Of a stretch of 64,000 bases of DNA, positions 48,060 to 58,702 are shown piece after piece. The translations under genes were made by a program, and so were the position numbers. The notes below the pieces were generated by a model. That model was not told where the DNA came from and did no database searches. It saw only the letters and a program-made list of their open reading frames with translations. How positions within the stretch are numbered: the first letter of the stretch is position 1; each line of letters begins with the position of its first letter. The stretch is from Citromicrobium sp. JLT1363 (GTDB lineage: Bacteria > Pseudomonadota > Alphaproteobacteria > Sphingomonadales > Sphingomonadaceae): assembly GCF_000186705.1 (NCBI RefSeq), contig NZ_AEUE01000003.1, forward strand, positions 391,098-455,097. The letters run 5' to 3'.

Positions 48060-48554
48060 ATGCCCCAGATTTCCCAGCTCGCCGAGACTTTCTCCAGCCA
48101 GATCGTGTGGCTGCTGGTGTTCTTCGCCATCACCTATTTCATCGTAGGGCGGGGCATGGTGCCGCGCGTGATGGATACGATGGATCGCCGCAGCAAGCAG
48201 ATCGCCGACGATATCTCGGCGGCGCACGCTGCGCGCGAACAGGCGGACAAGGAAGAGGAAGCCTGGCGCGCGCGTGAGAACGAGAACCGGGCACGCGCAC
48301 AGGCGCTGATTTCGGAAGCCAAGGCGGAAGCTGCGGCGAAGTCCGAAAAGAAGATTGCCGCCGCTCAGAAGCGGTTGGACAAGAAGCTCGAGGAAGCGGA
48401 CGAGCGTATCGCCGCCTCGCGCAAGGACGCGCTGGAAGAGATCGAAACGGTCGCGACCGATGCCACGCAGGACATCGTGGCCCGGCTCGCCGGCATCAAG
48501 GTTGCCAAGCCCGCCGCAAAGTCCGCGGTGAAGGAGAGCCTCGCCAATGGCTGA
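48060..48554 (+). CDS. atpG: ATP synthase FO subunit b'
   Basis: Subunit b' is part of the peripheral stalk. The 164-residue protein has one N-terminal membrane segment (residues 12-31, SSQIVWLLVFFAITYFIVG) followed by a long charged coiled coil. An extra Lys/Ala-rich end (IKVAKPAAKSAVKESLANG) is typical of alphaproteobacterial b'. It overlaps atpF by eight bases. Confidence 0.93.
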   Translation: MPQISQLAETFSSQIVWLLVFFAITYFIVGRGMVPRVMDTMDRRSKQIADDISAAHAAREQADKEEEAWRARENENRARAQALISEAKAEAAAKSEKKIAAAQKRLDKKLEEADERIAASRKDALEEIETVATDATQDIVARLAGIKVAKPAAKSAVKESLANG

Positions 48555-49134
48555 CACAACGACCATCCCGGCAGAGGCCGAAGCCCTGACCACCGGTGAG
48601 GCGACGCAGGCGCATACCGAAGTCGATCACGGCGCGGGCAAGCATGTCGAGCCCGAACTGTTCTACATGGCGCCCTACCAGTGGGTGTCGATCGCGATGC
48701 TCATTCTGCTGCTGGGCGCTATCCTCGTGGGCAAGGTCCACAAGACGCTGGGCAAGGGTCTGGACGACCGGATTGCCGCCATCCGCGAGGAACTGGACGA
48801 GGCCAAGCGCCTGCGCTCCGAAGCCGAGCAGCTGCGCGACGAATACGCCACCAAGATCGCCAATGCGGAAAGCGATGCCGAAGCGATGCTGGAAAGCGCC
48901 AAGGCCGAAGCCGAGGCGATCCTGACCCGCGCCGAGGCCGACAGCAAGGCGCTGGTCGAACGGCGCAAGCGCATGGCGCAGGACAAGATCTCCGCCGCCG
49001 AACGCGAAGCCGTGGCCGAAGTTCGCGCCAAGGCCGCGCTCGCCGCAGCGACCGCCAGCCGCAAGCTGATCGGCGAGAACCTGGACGCGGAAACCGACCG
49101 CAAGCTGGCCGACGATCTGATCGCCGGAATCTGA
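48547..49134 (+). CDS. atpF: ATP synthase FO subunit b
   Basis: The 195-residue subunit b has an unusual polar N-terminal stretch of about 40 residues (TIPAEAEALTTGEATQAHTE), one membrane segment (residues 47-63, WVSIAMLILLLGAILVG) and a long Ala/Glu/Lys/Arg coiled coil that reaches the F1 head. It ends the cluster and is followed by a terminator. F1 genes are elsewhere in the genome. Confidence 0.93.
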   Translation: MADTTTIPAEAEALTTGEATQAHTEVDHGAGKHVEPELFYMAPYQWVSIAMLILLLGAILVGKVHKTLGKGLDDRIAAIREELDEAKRLRSEAEQLRDEYATKIANAESDAEAMLESAKAEAEAILTRAEADSKALVERRKRMAQDKISAAEREAVAEVRAKAALAAATASRKLIGENLDAETDRKLADDLIAGI

Positions 49135-49158
49135 TCCGCTATCCCGACTGGTTACGAG

Positions 49159-49184
49159 AGGCCCCGCTTTTGCGGGGCCTTTTC
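49159..49184 (+). terminator. Terminator after atpF
   Basis: AGGCCCCGC (49159-49167), loop TTTT, GCGGGGCCT (49172-49180), then TTT: a perfect 9-bp stem at the end of the FO operon. The run of T is short. Confidence 0.8.
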
Positions 49185-49247
49185 GTATGTGACGCGCGAG
49201 CGAGGTTCGAACGGCTTACCGCTCCCGCCAGGCCTGCGGTTCGAATG

Positions 49248-50003
49248 CTAGAAGGAATCCTTCGCGGCGCGCAGCTTCGCAAACGTATCCGCCGGGGTTT
49301 CGCCACCCCAGCGTTCCCGCATCTCGGGCGTATCGGCGCGCAGGAAGGGGTTGGTCTCCAGCTCGCGCGATAGCTGCGTGGGCACGGTAGGCTCGCCCTC
49401 CGCGCGCGCGGCCTCGATCTCCTTTGCATAGTCTTGCAGCGCCGCGTTGTCGGGATCGGCGTGCAGCGCAAATTGCGCGTTCGCCTGCGTGTATTCGTGC
49501 GCGCAATAGAGCGTGGTTTCAGGTGGCAGCGCCTTGAGCCGTTCGAGGCTGTCCCAGAACTGCTGCGGCTCTCCTTCGAACATCCGGCCGCAGCCCAGCG
49601 CGAAGACGCTGTCGCCGACAAAGGCGATGCCGTCTTGCGGCAGGTGGAAGGCGATGTGGCCATTGGTGTGGCCCGACACGTCGATCACCCGTGCCGTGTG
49701 TTCGCCCAGCGTCACTTCGTCGCCATGCGCCACCACACGGTCGATCGGGGAGAGCTTTTCCACCTCCTGCGGCGCGATCACCTTCGCACCTGTCTCCTCC
49801 ACGATGGCCTTGTTTCCGCCCGCGTGATCGGGGTGCCAGTGGGTGTTCCAGATATGCGTGATCCGCCACCCCTTCGCTTCGGCCTGCTTCAGGTATTCCG
49901 CGCCATCAGGCGTATCGATGGCTGCGGTTTCTCCGCTGTCGGAATCGTGCAGCAGGAAGCCGTAATTGTCGCTGAGGCAGGGGAACTGGTGGATCTGGAG
50001 CAT
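49248..50003 (-). CDS. gloB: Hydroxyacylglutathione hydrolase (glyoxalase II)
   Basis: GloB hydrolyses S-lactoylglutathione in methylglyoxal detoxification. The 251-residue metallo-beta-lactamase-fold protein has the opening PCLSDNYGFLLHD, the metal motif THWHPDHAGG (His55, His57, Asp59, His60), DVSGHTNGHI, FVGDSVFALGCGRMFEG and AHEYTQANAQFA with the glutathione-binding C-terminal domain. Confidence 0.95.
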   Translation of the reverse strand: MLQIHQFPCLSDNYGFLLHDSDSGETAAIDTPDGAEYLKQAEAKGWRITHIWNTHWHPDHAGGNKAIVEETGAKVIAPQEVEKLSPIDRVVAHGDEVTLGEHTARVIDVSGHTNGHIAFHLPQDGIAFVGDSVFALGCGRMFEGEPQQFWDSLERLKALPPETTLYCAHEYTQANAQFALHADPDNAALQDYAKEIEAARAEGEPTVPTQLSRELETNPFLRADTPEMRERWGGETPADTFAKLRAAKDSF

Positions 50004-50022
50004 GGGGGCCTCGCAAAGGTGC

Positions 50023-50478
50023 TCAGTAAACCGAGACGTCGAGCCGTTCGGGCTCCCCGTCGCGCGTATAGATATCGACCGCGACCAGCACGTTGCGCTC
50101 GACGATCTTGCGCGCCGATTGTTCGGTCAGGTTGCCATTGGCCACCATGGCCTCGATCCGCTCCCGATTGGCCGCCTCGCCGAACACGGGATCGGTCTGG
50201 TCGTCCGCCTGGCTGACGTCGCGTGCGTGAAAATTCACCCGGTCCTCGCGCAGCACCTGCCACGCTTCGGTGTGGCGGCCGCCGGCGGCCGCCTGGTGAT
50301 CGGGCTCGTAGAGAAATGCGCGGTACTGCCCCGCCAGCTTGAGGGGCGCGCGCGATTCCTCGGCAACCGGCTCTGCGGCAGGCGGTGCGTCTTCGGTTTC
50401 GGCGGAGCATCCGGCAGCGGTCAGCGCCAGCGGGATGAGGAGGGCCGCGAGCGCGGCGCGTGTCTTGATCGATTGCAT
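50023..50478 (-). CDS. Lipoprotein, unknown
   Basis: A 151-residue protein with a lipoprotein leader (MQSIKTRAALAALLIPLALT, lipobox TAAGC), an acidic Pro/Glu linker, and a folded C-terminal part (RAFLYEPDHQAAAGGRHTEA; SARKIVERNVLVAVDIYTRD). It lies 20 bases upstream of gloB on the same strand and may share its transcript. No family recognised. Confidence 0.75.
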   Translation of the reverse strand: MQSIKTRAALAALLIPLALTAAGCSAETEDAPPAAEPVAEESRAPLKLAGQYRAFLYEPDHQAAAGGRHTEAWQVLREDRVNFHARDVSQADDQTDPVFGEAANRERIEAMVANGNLTEQSARKIVERNVLVAVDIYTRDGEPERLDVSVY

Positions 50479-50559
50479 GCGCCCAACGCTATGGGAGGCG
50501 CCGGGCCGAGACAAGGATTGTGTAATGCGGGCTGCGCGCTCCGCCGGCTCAGGCGGCTG

Positions 50560-50970
50560 TCAGCCGTCGCGCCCGCGCGGCAAACGCTCCGCAGTTTCGG
50601 GCACCACGATCCAGTCGTGCCGGTTCTCCTCGAACACGGACCGGTGGGGCGGGCCCGTGTCCGATCCATCGAAGGCGCCGCTGGCAATGCCGATGCCGCC
50701 CGGGTGTTTGCTGGTGGTGAGTCAGAAGGGTGTGCCGCAGGTCGGGCAGAATCCGTGGGTCAGTTCGTTTCCGCTGTCCGCGATGCGGGTGTATTCGGTG
50801 CTCTCGCCCGAGAGGATTACGTCTTCGCGGGGGAAATAGACCATCAGCCCGAAGGGCGATCCGGTGCGCCGCTGGCAGGCCTTGCAATGGCACATGACCC
50901 GCGCGCCAAGTCTGGCGACATCCTCCGGGATTTCGGCCCTCAGCTGGCCGCACTGGCAGCGCGCTTCCAT
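50560..50970 (-). pseudogene. GFA-family gene interrupted by an in-frame TGA
   Basis: From the ATG at 50970 the frame encodes a GFA-type zinc protein: ARCQCGQLRAEI, MCHCKACQRRTGSPFG, then FCPTCGTPF (residues 75-82). A TGA at 50724-50722 stops it where family members usually have an aromatic residue such as tryptophan. The same frame continues for 53 further family-like codons (HPGGIGIASGAFD, then HRSVFEENRHDWIVVPETAE) to a natural TGA at 50562-50560. A single change of TGG to TGA explains it. A sequencing error or a functional truncated form is possible. Confidence 0.75.
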
Positions 50971-51001
50971 GCAGGCGAGCTTACCCGCGCCCGGCGGATA
51001 C

Positions 51002-51037
51002 GAAAAGCCCCGCCGCTCCGGTGGGGAGGGCGGGGCT
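51002..51037 (-). terminator. Terminator after rpsA
   Basis: On the minus strand AGCCCCGCC (51037-51029) pairs with GGCGGGGCT (51014-51006) over a 14-base loop and is followed by TTTT. It lies 32 bases after the rpsA stop. Confidence 0.78.
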
Positions 51038-51068
51038 CTTCATGATTACGCCTGAAGGCGCGGCAGGC

Positions 51069-52772
<1,704 letters not shown>

Positions 52773-52987
52773 AGGGTTCGGTTTTCCTAATTCACATTTG
52801 CTACCGGCCACCGGTTTTTCCGGGGTCTTTACCCGTCTCCGGCGCAGGATTGCGACGGCTTACGGGGCAAGAGGGCCGCTTGCCGCACGAGGCCGTATGC
52901 CACCGCACGGGTCCTACGATTCCGATTGAATGCGAGAACGGGCGCGCAATTACGTCCGATCCGGCAAAAATGCAAGCAAAACCGGGC

Positions 52988-53608
52988 CTAGCGCGCGTGC
53001 TGCGTGACGATCTCTACCGCCGCCGCGATCGACGCCTCTTTGTCCAGCGTGGTCGTGTCGAGAACGAAAGCGTCCTGCGCGGCCACCAGCGGCGCGTCCT
53101 TGCGGCCCATGTCGCGCTCGTCGCGCCGGGCGATCTGTTCGTGTACCTCGTCGCGGGTAACGCCGCGGCCCTGGCCCTTGAGTTCGGCGAAGCGTCGGTC
53201 GGTCCGCGCGTCGAGCGAGGCGGTGACGAACAGCTTCACATCTGCATCCGGGCAGATCACCGTGCCGATATCGCGCCCGTCGAGCACCGCGCCGCCTTCG
53301 CGCTGCGCAAAGGTGCGCTGGCGTTCGAGCAGCGCCGCGCGCACCTTCGGATGAACGGAGACGCGGCTGGCGAAGCTGCCCGAAACCTCGCTGCGCAGCT
53401 CGGGATCGTCGAGCAGGCTGTCAGGGAAATCGGTCGCGGCGAGGGCATCGCTCTCGCTGTCGGGGTCCGTCCCGGCCAGCTGCACCTGCCGCCCGACCGC
53501 GCGGTAGAGCAGCCCGGTATCGAGATGCGGCAGCCCGAAATGGCGCGCGAGCGAGCTGGCGATGGTGCCCTTGCCGCTCGCAGTGGGGCCGTCGACGGCG
53601 ATAATCAT
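52988..53608 (-). CDS. cmk: Cytidylate kinase
   Basis: Cmk phosphorylates CMP and dCMP. The 206-residue protein has the P-loop DGPTASGKGT (residues 6-15), HLDTGLLYRAVGR, DGRDIGTVICPDA and RRDERDMGRKDAPL. The ATG overlaps the stop of a small membrane-protein gene. Confidence 0.96.
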   Translation of the reverse strand: MIIAVDGPTASGKGTIASSLARHFGLPHLDTGLLYRAVGRQVQLAGTDPDSESDALAATDFPDSLLDDPELRSEVSGSFASRVSVHPKVRAALLERQRTFAQREGGAVLDGRDIGTVICPDADVKLFVTASLDARTDRRFAELKGQGRGVTRDEVHEQIARRDERDMGRKDAPLVAAQDAFVLDTTTLDKEASIAAAVEIVTQHAR

Positions 53609-53823
53609 GAGAATGTGTCCTTGGCCTGTTTTGGCGTAAGCTGTTGCCGTTCACTGATCCGCCAGCGGAAATGGAGCGCGGCGAGGGCGATCGCCCCGAC
53701 AGCACAATTCTGGATAATCGAGTAGGTATCGACCGGAGTGCCTTGGGCCAGTTGCCAGAAGAATGGCGAGCCGACTGCGACCATCAGGATCAGCGCTCCC
53801 GCAATGATGCGCCGTCTGATCAT
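53605..53823 (-). CDS. Small membrane protein upstream of cmk
   Basis: A 72-residue protein with two membrane segments (residues 7-26, AGALILMVAVGSPFFWQLA; residues 33-50) and a polar C-terminus. It overlaps its neighbours on both sides by ATGA, so it is translated within the aroA-cmk operon. No family recognised. Confidence 0.65.
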   Translation of the reverse strand: MIRRRIIAGALILMVAVGSPFFWQLAQGTPVDTYSIIQNCAVGAIALAALHFRWRISERQQLTPKQAKDTFS

Positions 53824-54092
53824 GGCTGGCCGACTTTTTGGGCACGCCTCTCCCGCACCGCCTTGGCGAGCCCCCAGATGGCAATCGCGGCCCAGAATCC
53901 TTCGAGGACGAGGCTGGGAAGGTTGGTATGCACCACCAGGCTGACCGTCAGCAGCGCGGCGCCCGCCAGATTGGTGCCGTGCAGGATGAAGGGGTTCGGC
54001 TTCTCACTGGCGGTGAGGTAGAAATAGGCGCCGATAATGCACGCCATCCCGCCAAAGCCGACGATGCTGTATATGTCGAGGCCGTCGATCAC
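53820..54092 (-). CDS. CBU_0592-like small membrane protein
   Basis: A 90-residue protein with three hydrophobic segments (about residues 9-27, 34-52 and 57-75), including VGFGGMACIIGAYFYLTASE and PFILHGTNLAGAALLTVSL, which resembles the CBU_0592 family of unknown function. The start is a GTG at 54092 overlapping the DUF411 stop (GTGA), so it is coupled to that gene. Confidence 0.72.
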   Translation of the reverse strand: MIDGLDIYSIVGFGGMACIIGAYFYLTASEKPNPFILHGTNLAGAALLTVSLVVHTNLPSLVLEGFWAAIAIWGLAKAVRERRAQKVGQP

Positions 54093-54535
54093 GCGCCGGG
54101 ATAGCTTGCGAAGACGGAGCGGCCCTTCTCGCCGAAGGCGATGACCTGATAGGCCTGCTTGCGATTGCCGGCCTCCATGCCGGGCGAGCCCAGCGGCATG
54201 CCCGCCACGGCCAGCCCTGCGACGCCCTCGGGACGCTCTGCCAGCAGGCGCGCGATATCGGCGGCAGGCACGTGGCCTTCGATCACATAGCCGTCGACGA
54301 TCATCGTGTGACAGCTCCACAGATCCTGCGGCACGCCGTTGGCGGTTTTTACCTGTGCCATGTCCTGCGTGGTCACCTCGGGAATCTCGACCTCATGTTC
54401 GTCCTGCACATGCTCGGCCCATTTCTCGCAGCACCCGCAGTTGGGGTCGCGGAACAGTTCGTAGGTCGCGGCTTGAACGGCCGTCGAACACGCCGCGAGG
54501 GCCATCAGGGCGGGGACGAGAAGGCGACGAATCAT
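54089..54535 (-). CDS. DUF411 metal-binding protein
   Basis: A 148-residue exported protein. The leader IRRLLVPALMALAACSTAVQ is either a signal peptide or a lipoprotein leader (LAAC). The mature domain has the DUF411 pattern: YELFRDPNCGCCEKWAEHVQ with a CxCC motif, DLWSCHTMIVDGYVIEGHVP, and VAGMPLGSPGMEAG. DUF411 proteins are linked to copper and silver handling; CGCC, Cys-His and Met residues fit that role. It lies between aroA and cmk. Confidence 0.87.
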   Translation of the reverse strand: MIRRLLVPALMALAACSTAVQAATYELFRDPNCGCCEKWAEHVQDEHEVEIPEVTTQDMAQVKTANGVPQDLWSCHTMIVDGYVIEGHVPAADIARLLAERPEGVAGLAVAGMPLGSPGMEAGNRKQAYQVIAFGEKGRSVFASYPGA

Positions 54536-54560
54536 GATCGTGGTCCGTGGTTCGATGGGG

Positions 54561-55910
54561 TCAGGCGGGGCGTGGGGTAACCGCTGAGAGCATGGATTCA
54601 AAGCGGGGGAAGCTCGTCGCGATAGGCGAAACATCGTCCACCTCCACCCCGTCGCGGCTGGCGCGGCCTGCGACCGCCATGCTCATGGCGATACGGTGGT
54701 CGAGGTGCGTCTTAATGCGGGCATTGGCGGTGCCCCGCAGCGGCTCACCGCCCGTGCCGTGAATTGTGAGGCCGTCCTCGCTCTCTTCCACCCGTACGCC
54801 GACGGCTTCCAGCGCGGCAGCCATGGTGGCGAGGCGGTCGCTTTCCTTTACCCGCAGTTCGTCCAGCCCGCGCGTGAGCGTGGTGCCTTCGGCCAGAGCG
54901 GCGGCCACGAACAGCACCGGAAATTCGTCGACCATGCTCGGCACGACTGCCGGGTCGACTTCGATCCCCTTCAGAGCCGCGTGGCGTACGCGCAGGTCCG
55001 CGACCGGCTCTCCGCCCACTTCGCGTGGCTCCAGTTCCTCGATATCCGCACCCATCGCCCGCAGCACGCCGACCAGCCCGGCGCGGGTCGGGTTCATGCC
55101 GACATTGCGGATCGTCAGGTCGCTTCCTTCCACCAGCGTCGCGGCGACCATGAAGAACGCGGCGGAAGAGGGATCGCCGGGCACGGTCAGGTCCTGCGGT
55201 TGCAGTTCCGGCTGGCCGGTCAGGCGGATGATGCGCGCGCCGTCCTCTTCCGTGATGTCCAGCTGCGCACCGAATCCGCGCAGCATGCGCTCGCTATGGT
55301 CGCGCGTGGGCACCGGCTCGATCACCGTGGTGATGCCCGGTGTGTTCAATCCCGCCAGCAGCACCGCGCTTTTCACCTGCGCGCTGGGCATGGGGAGGCG
55401 GTATGAGATCGGCACTGCGGGGTGGGCGCCCTCCAGCATCAGCGGAAAGCACTGCGTTCCGTTGGCGCCCGGGCTGGCGGTGAAGCTGGCGCCCATCAGC
55501 GAAAGCGGATCGATCACGCGGCCCATGGGGCGTTTGGAGAGGCTGGCATCGCCGGTGAAGCTCACGGTGATTCCATGGCTGGCGACCAGACCCATCAGCA
55601 GCCGGGCGGAAGTGCCGCTATTGCCGCAATCGATCGCGCTGGCGGGTTGCAGCAGCCCGCCAACGCCCACGCCGTGGACATGCCAGGTGCCATCGTCCTC
55701 GCGGGTGATATCCGTCCCCATCGCGCGCAGCGCGGCGGCGGTGGCAAGTACGTCTTCGCCCTCCAGCAGCCCGGAAACGCGTGTTTCGCCCACGGCCATT
55801 GCGCCAAGGATCAGCGATCGGTGGCTGATCGACTTGTCGCCCGGTACGGCGATGCTACCGCGCAAGGGGCCTGCGGGCCGGAAGGTCTGCGGGGAGGGTG
55901 TGTGGGGCAT
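54561..55910 (-). CDS. aroA: 3-phosphoshikimate 1-carboxyvinyltransferase (EPSP synthase)
   Basis: AroA makes EPSP from shikimate 3-phosphate and phosphoenolpyruvate. The 449-residue protein has [45 protein letters not shown] and the C-terminal [13 protein letters not shown]. The LLMG sequence in place of LLAG/LLSG follows the Gly-Thr-Ser PEP loop. The start at 55910 ([18 protein letters not shown]) is typical; an upstream in-frame start at 56030 is not. It heads the cluster leading to cmk and rpsA. Confidence 0.96.
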   Translation of the reverse strand: MPHTPSPQTFRPAGPLRGSIAVPGDKSISHRSLILGAMAVGETRVSGLLEGEDVLATAAALRAMGTDITREDDGTWHVHGVGVGGLLQPASAIDCGNSGTSARLLMGLVASHGITVSFTGDASLSKRPMGRVIDPLSLMGASFTASPGANGTQCFPLMLEGAHPAVPISYRLPMPSAQVKSAVLLAGLNTPGITTVIEPVPTRDHSERMLRGFGAQLDITEEDGARIIRLTGQPELQPQDLTVPGDPSSAAFFMVAATLVEGSDLTIRNVGMNPTRAGLVGVLRAMGADIEELEPREVGGEPVADLRVRHAALKGIEVDPAVVPSMVDEFPVLFVAAALAEGTTLTRGLDELRVKESDRLATMAAALEAVGVRVEESEDGLTIHGTGGEPLRGTANARIKTHLDHRIAMSMAVAGRASRDGVEVDDVSPIATSFPRFESMLSAVTPRPA

Positions 55911-56077
55911 GCGGTTGTCTTCGTGGAAGGGAGCCGGGCTTTGACAGCCACAAAGGTGCATGGCAAGGCGCGCGCCATTCTTGATTCGGTGGCCGCTTGG
56001 CCCCAAGTCATCCCTCACGGAATTCAACACCCAATCACTCGAGCGCGCGCGACATCGCCCGCAACAAGGAATACATC

Positions 56078-56413
56078 ATGGTCAAACCCGAATGGGGCAC
56101 CAAGCGCACCTGCCCCAAGTGCGGCACGCGTTTCTACGACCTGGGCAACGACGACCCGGTGACTTGCATCGAATGCGAGAACACCTGGACGCCCGAGCCC
56201 GTGCTGAAGTCCAAGCAGCCGATTCCGTTCGAGGAAGAGGACAAGAAGAAGAAGGACAAGGAAGCCGACAGCGACCTTGCCGATGACGATCTGGAAGATC
56301 TCGAGGTCGACGACGACGATGATTCGCCCGATAACGAGGTGGATCTGGGCGGCGACGACGATCTGGGCGTTGCAAAGTCCAAGGGTGACGACGACGATAG
56401 CGACGACACCTGA
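56078..56413 (+). CDS. FYDLN-acid (TIGR02300) zinc-ribbon protein
   Basis: A 111-residue protein with an N-terminal zinc ribbon (TCPKCGTRFYDLGNDDPVTC, then IEC), the FYDL motif that names the family, and a long Asp/Glu-rich tail. Family members are almost confined to alphaproteobacteria and have no known function. AAGGA precedes the ATG. It diverges from aroA, its usual partner. Confidence 0.9.
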   Translation: MVKPEWGTKRTCPKCGTRFYDLGNDDPVTCIECENTWTPEPVLKSKQPIPFEEEDKKKKDKEADSDLADDDLEDLEVDDDDDSPDNEVDLGGDDDLGVAKSKGDDDDSDDT

Positions 56414-56430
56414 TATTCCACTTGCCAAGC

Positions 56431-56458
56431 GGAGGCGCGCTTTCTAAAGGGCGCCTCC
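56431..56458 (+). terminator. Hairpin after the FYDLN gene
   Basis: GGAGGCGC (56431-56438) and GCGCCTCC (56451-56458) form an 8-bp stem, but no T run follows. It may be a weak terminator separating the gene from tRNA-Ala. Confidence 0.4.
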
Positions 56459-56493
56459 CGGCCCACCTCATAGAGGCGGGCCAAAAACCGGCC

Positions 56494-56569
<76 letters not shown>

Positions 56570-56706
56570 CCGGTTTAAAGGACAGCTCGCTGTCCGAATT
56601 GAGTAGCAGAAGGGGCACCGCCCCGACGCTGGCCGACGAGGTTTCGTCCGCCGGCGTTTTTCGCGTTTAATCCGGTATCGTGCCGGAGATGGAGTAAGCG
56701 GCTAGC

Positions 56707-58197
56707 ATGTTCGACGCACTGTCGGATCGCCTTGGCAATACCTTCGACCGCCTGCGCGGGCGTGGTGCCCTGCGCGAACAGGACGTGCGCGATGCGATGC
56801 GCGAAGTGCGGATCGCGCTGCTCGAAGCCGACGTGGCGCTGCCCGTCGCGCGCGATTTCATCGAGAAGGTCACCGAAAAGGCGATCGGCGAAAGCGTCCT
56901 CAAGTCGGTCACGCCCGGCCAGCAGGTCGTCAAGATCGTCAACGACGAACTCGTGGCCATGCTGGGTGGCTCCGACAGCGAGGACGGCCATGTCCCGCTG
57001 ACGCTGGAAGCCAAGCCGCCGGTCGTCATCATGATGGTCGGCCTTCAGGGCTCGGGTAAAACCACCTCGACTGCCAAGCTCGGCAAGCTGATCCGCGAAA
57101 AGCACGGCAAGAAGGCCATGATGGCCTCGCTCGACGTCAATCGCCCGGCCGCGCAGGAACAGCTCGCTGTGCTGGGCGAGCAGGCGCAGGTCGACACGCT
57201 GCCGATCGTCGAAGGCCAGCAGCCGGTCGAGATCGCGAAGCGCGCGCTCGAATCGGCCAAGCTGCGCAATGTCGATGTCGTGTTGCTCGATACGGCAGGC
57301 CGCCTGCATGTCGACGAAGCGCTAATGGCGGAGATGAAGGCGGTGGCTTCGGTGGCGACGCCCACCGAAGTGCTGCTGGTGGTCGACAGCCTGACCGGCC
57401 AGGACGCGGTCAACGTCGCGCAGAGCTTCAGCGACGAAGTGCCGCTGACCGGCGTGATCCTGACCCGGATGGATGGCGATGCGCGCGGCGGTGCGGCGCT
57501 GTCGATGCGTGCGGTCACCGGCAAGCCGATCAAGTTTGCGGGTGTCGGTGAGAAACTGGACGCGCTCGAAGCCTTCCACCCGCGCCGGGTTGCCGAGCGC
57601 ATCCTGGGCATGGGCGATGTCGTGTCGTTGGTCGAGAAGGCGGCGGAATCGATCAAGGTCGAGGAAGCGGAGCTTCTCGCCAAGCGGATGGCCAAGGGCC
57701 AGTTCGACCTCAACGATCTGCGCATGCAGCTCAAGCAGATGCAGAGCATGGGCGGCCTCGGCATGCTGGCGGGCATGATGCCCGGCATGAAGAAGGCCAA
57801 GCAGGCGATGCAGGCCAGCGGCATGGACGACAAGGTGCTGGTCCACATGGACGCGATCATGGGATCGATGACCGCCAAGGAACGCGCCAATCCCGCGCTG
57901 CTCAACGCCAAGCGCAAGAAGCGCGTCGCGGCGGGCAGCGGCACGCAGGTGCAGGACGTCAACAAGGTGCTGAAGATGCACCAGGAAATGTCCCGCGCGA
58001 TGAAGCAGATCAAGAAGATGGGCGGGATGAAGGGCCTTGCCGCGATGCTTGGCGGAGGCGGCGGAATGGGCGGCATGCCAGGCATGGGCGGCGGAAAAGG
58101 CGCGCCGCAGATCCCCGGGCTTGGCGGCAAGGACGGCGAGATGCCGGACATGAGCCAGCTTCCCCCAGACCTGCAGAAATTGCTTCCGAAGAAATAA
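56707..58197 (+). CDS. ffh: Signal recognition particle protein Ffh
   Basis: Ffh with 4.5S RNA targets nascent membrane proteins to FtsY. The 496-residue protein has the N domain, the GTPase domain with GLQGSGKTT (112-120), DVNRPAAQEQL, DTAGRLHVDE and TRMDGDARGGAALS, and the methionine-rich M domain (residues 325-450). The tail is Gly/Met/Pro-rich. It opens the ffh-rpsP-rimM cluster. Confidence 0.97.
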   Translation: MFDALSDRLGNTFDRLRGRGALREQDVRDAMREVRIALLEADVALPVARDFIEKVTEKAIGESVLKSVTPGQQVVKIVNDELVAMLGGSDSEDGHVPLTLEAKPPVVIMMVGLQGSGKTTSTAKLGKLIREKHGKKAMMASLDVNRPAAQEQLAVLGEQAQVDTLPIVEGQQPVEIAKRALESAKLRNVDVVLLDTAGRLHVDEALMAEMKAVASVATPTEVLLVVDSLTGQDAVNVAQSFSDEVPLTGVILTRMDGDARGGAALSMRAVTGKPIKFAGVGEKLDALEAFHPRRVAERILGMGDVVSLVEKAAESIKVEEAELLAKRMAKGQFDLNDLRMQLKQMQSMGGLGMLAGMMPGMKKAKQAMQASGMDDKVLVHMDAIMGSMTAKERANPALLNAKRKKRVAAGSGTQVQDVNKVLKMHQEMSRAMKQIKKMGGMKGLAAMLGGGGGMGGMPGMGGGKGAPQIPGLGGKDGEMPDMSQLPPDLQKLLPKK

Positions 58198-58234
58198 CCG
58201 AAACAGACAGACGAAAACCTAAGGACGAACCGAA

Positions 58235-58702
58235 ATGGCTATTGCACTCCGACTTTCCCGTGGCGGCGCCAAGAAGCGCCCCTATTACCGCATCGTTGCC
58301 GCGGACTCGCGCTATCCGCGCGACGGCCGCTATCTGGAGCAGATCGGCACCTACAACCCGCTGCTCGCCAAGGATGACGAGAACCGCGTCAACCTGAACG
58401 AAGACCGCGCCCGCTACTGGCTGGGCGTCGGCGCGCAGCCGAGCGACCGCGTGGCCCGCTTCCTCGACGCCGCGGGCATCCGCGAGCGTGCGGCGCGCAA
58501 CAACCCGAACAAGGCCGAGCCGGGCGAAAAGGCCAAGGAACGCGCCGAAGAAAAGGCCGCCAAGGAAGCCGAAGCCGCTGAAGCGCTGAAGGCCGCCCAG
58601 GAAGCACCGGCCGAGGAAGAAAAGGCTGAAGACGCCGCAGCGGAAGCTCCGGCCGAAGAAGCGCCCGCAGAAGATGCCGGCGAAGAAAAGGCCGAAGGCT
58701 GA
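58235..58702 (+). CDS. rpsP: 30S ribosomal protein S16
   Basis: S16 stabilises the 5' domain of 16S rRNA. Residues 1-80 are the conserved protein ([51 protein letters not shown]). Residues 90-155 are an Ala/Glu/Lys-rich extension, which is common in Sphingomonadales but absent from E. coli. The stop overlaps the first ATG of rimM (TGATG). Confidence 0.97.
   Translation: MAIALRLSRGGAKKRPYYRIVAADSRYPRDGRYLEQIGTYNPLLAKDDENRVNLNEDRARYWLGVGAQPSDRVARFLDAAGIRERAARNNPNKAEPGEKAKERAEEKAAKEAEAAEALKAAQEAPAEEEKAEDAAAEAPAEEAPAEDAGEEKAEG

Noticed and set aside
50722..50724. The TGA in the GFA gene read as selenocysteine
   Set aside because: The family has an aromatic residue here and there is no nearby SECIS-like structure that I can see; a nonsense change is simpler.
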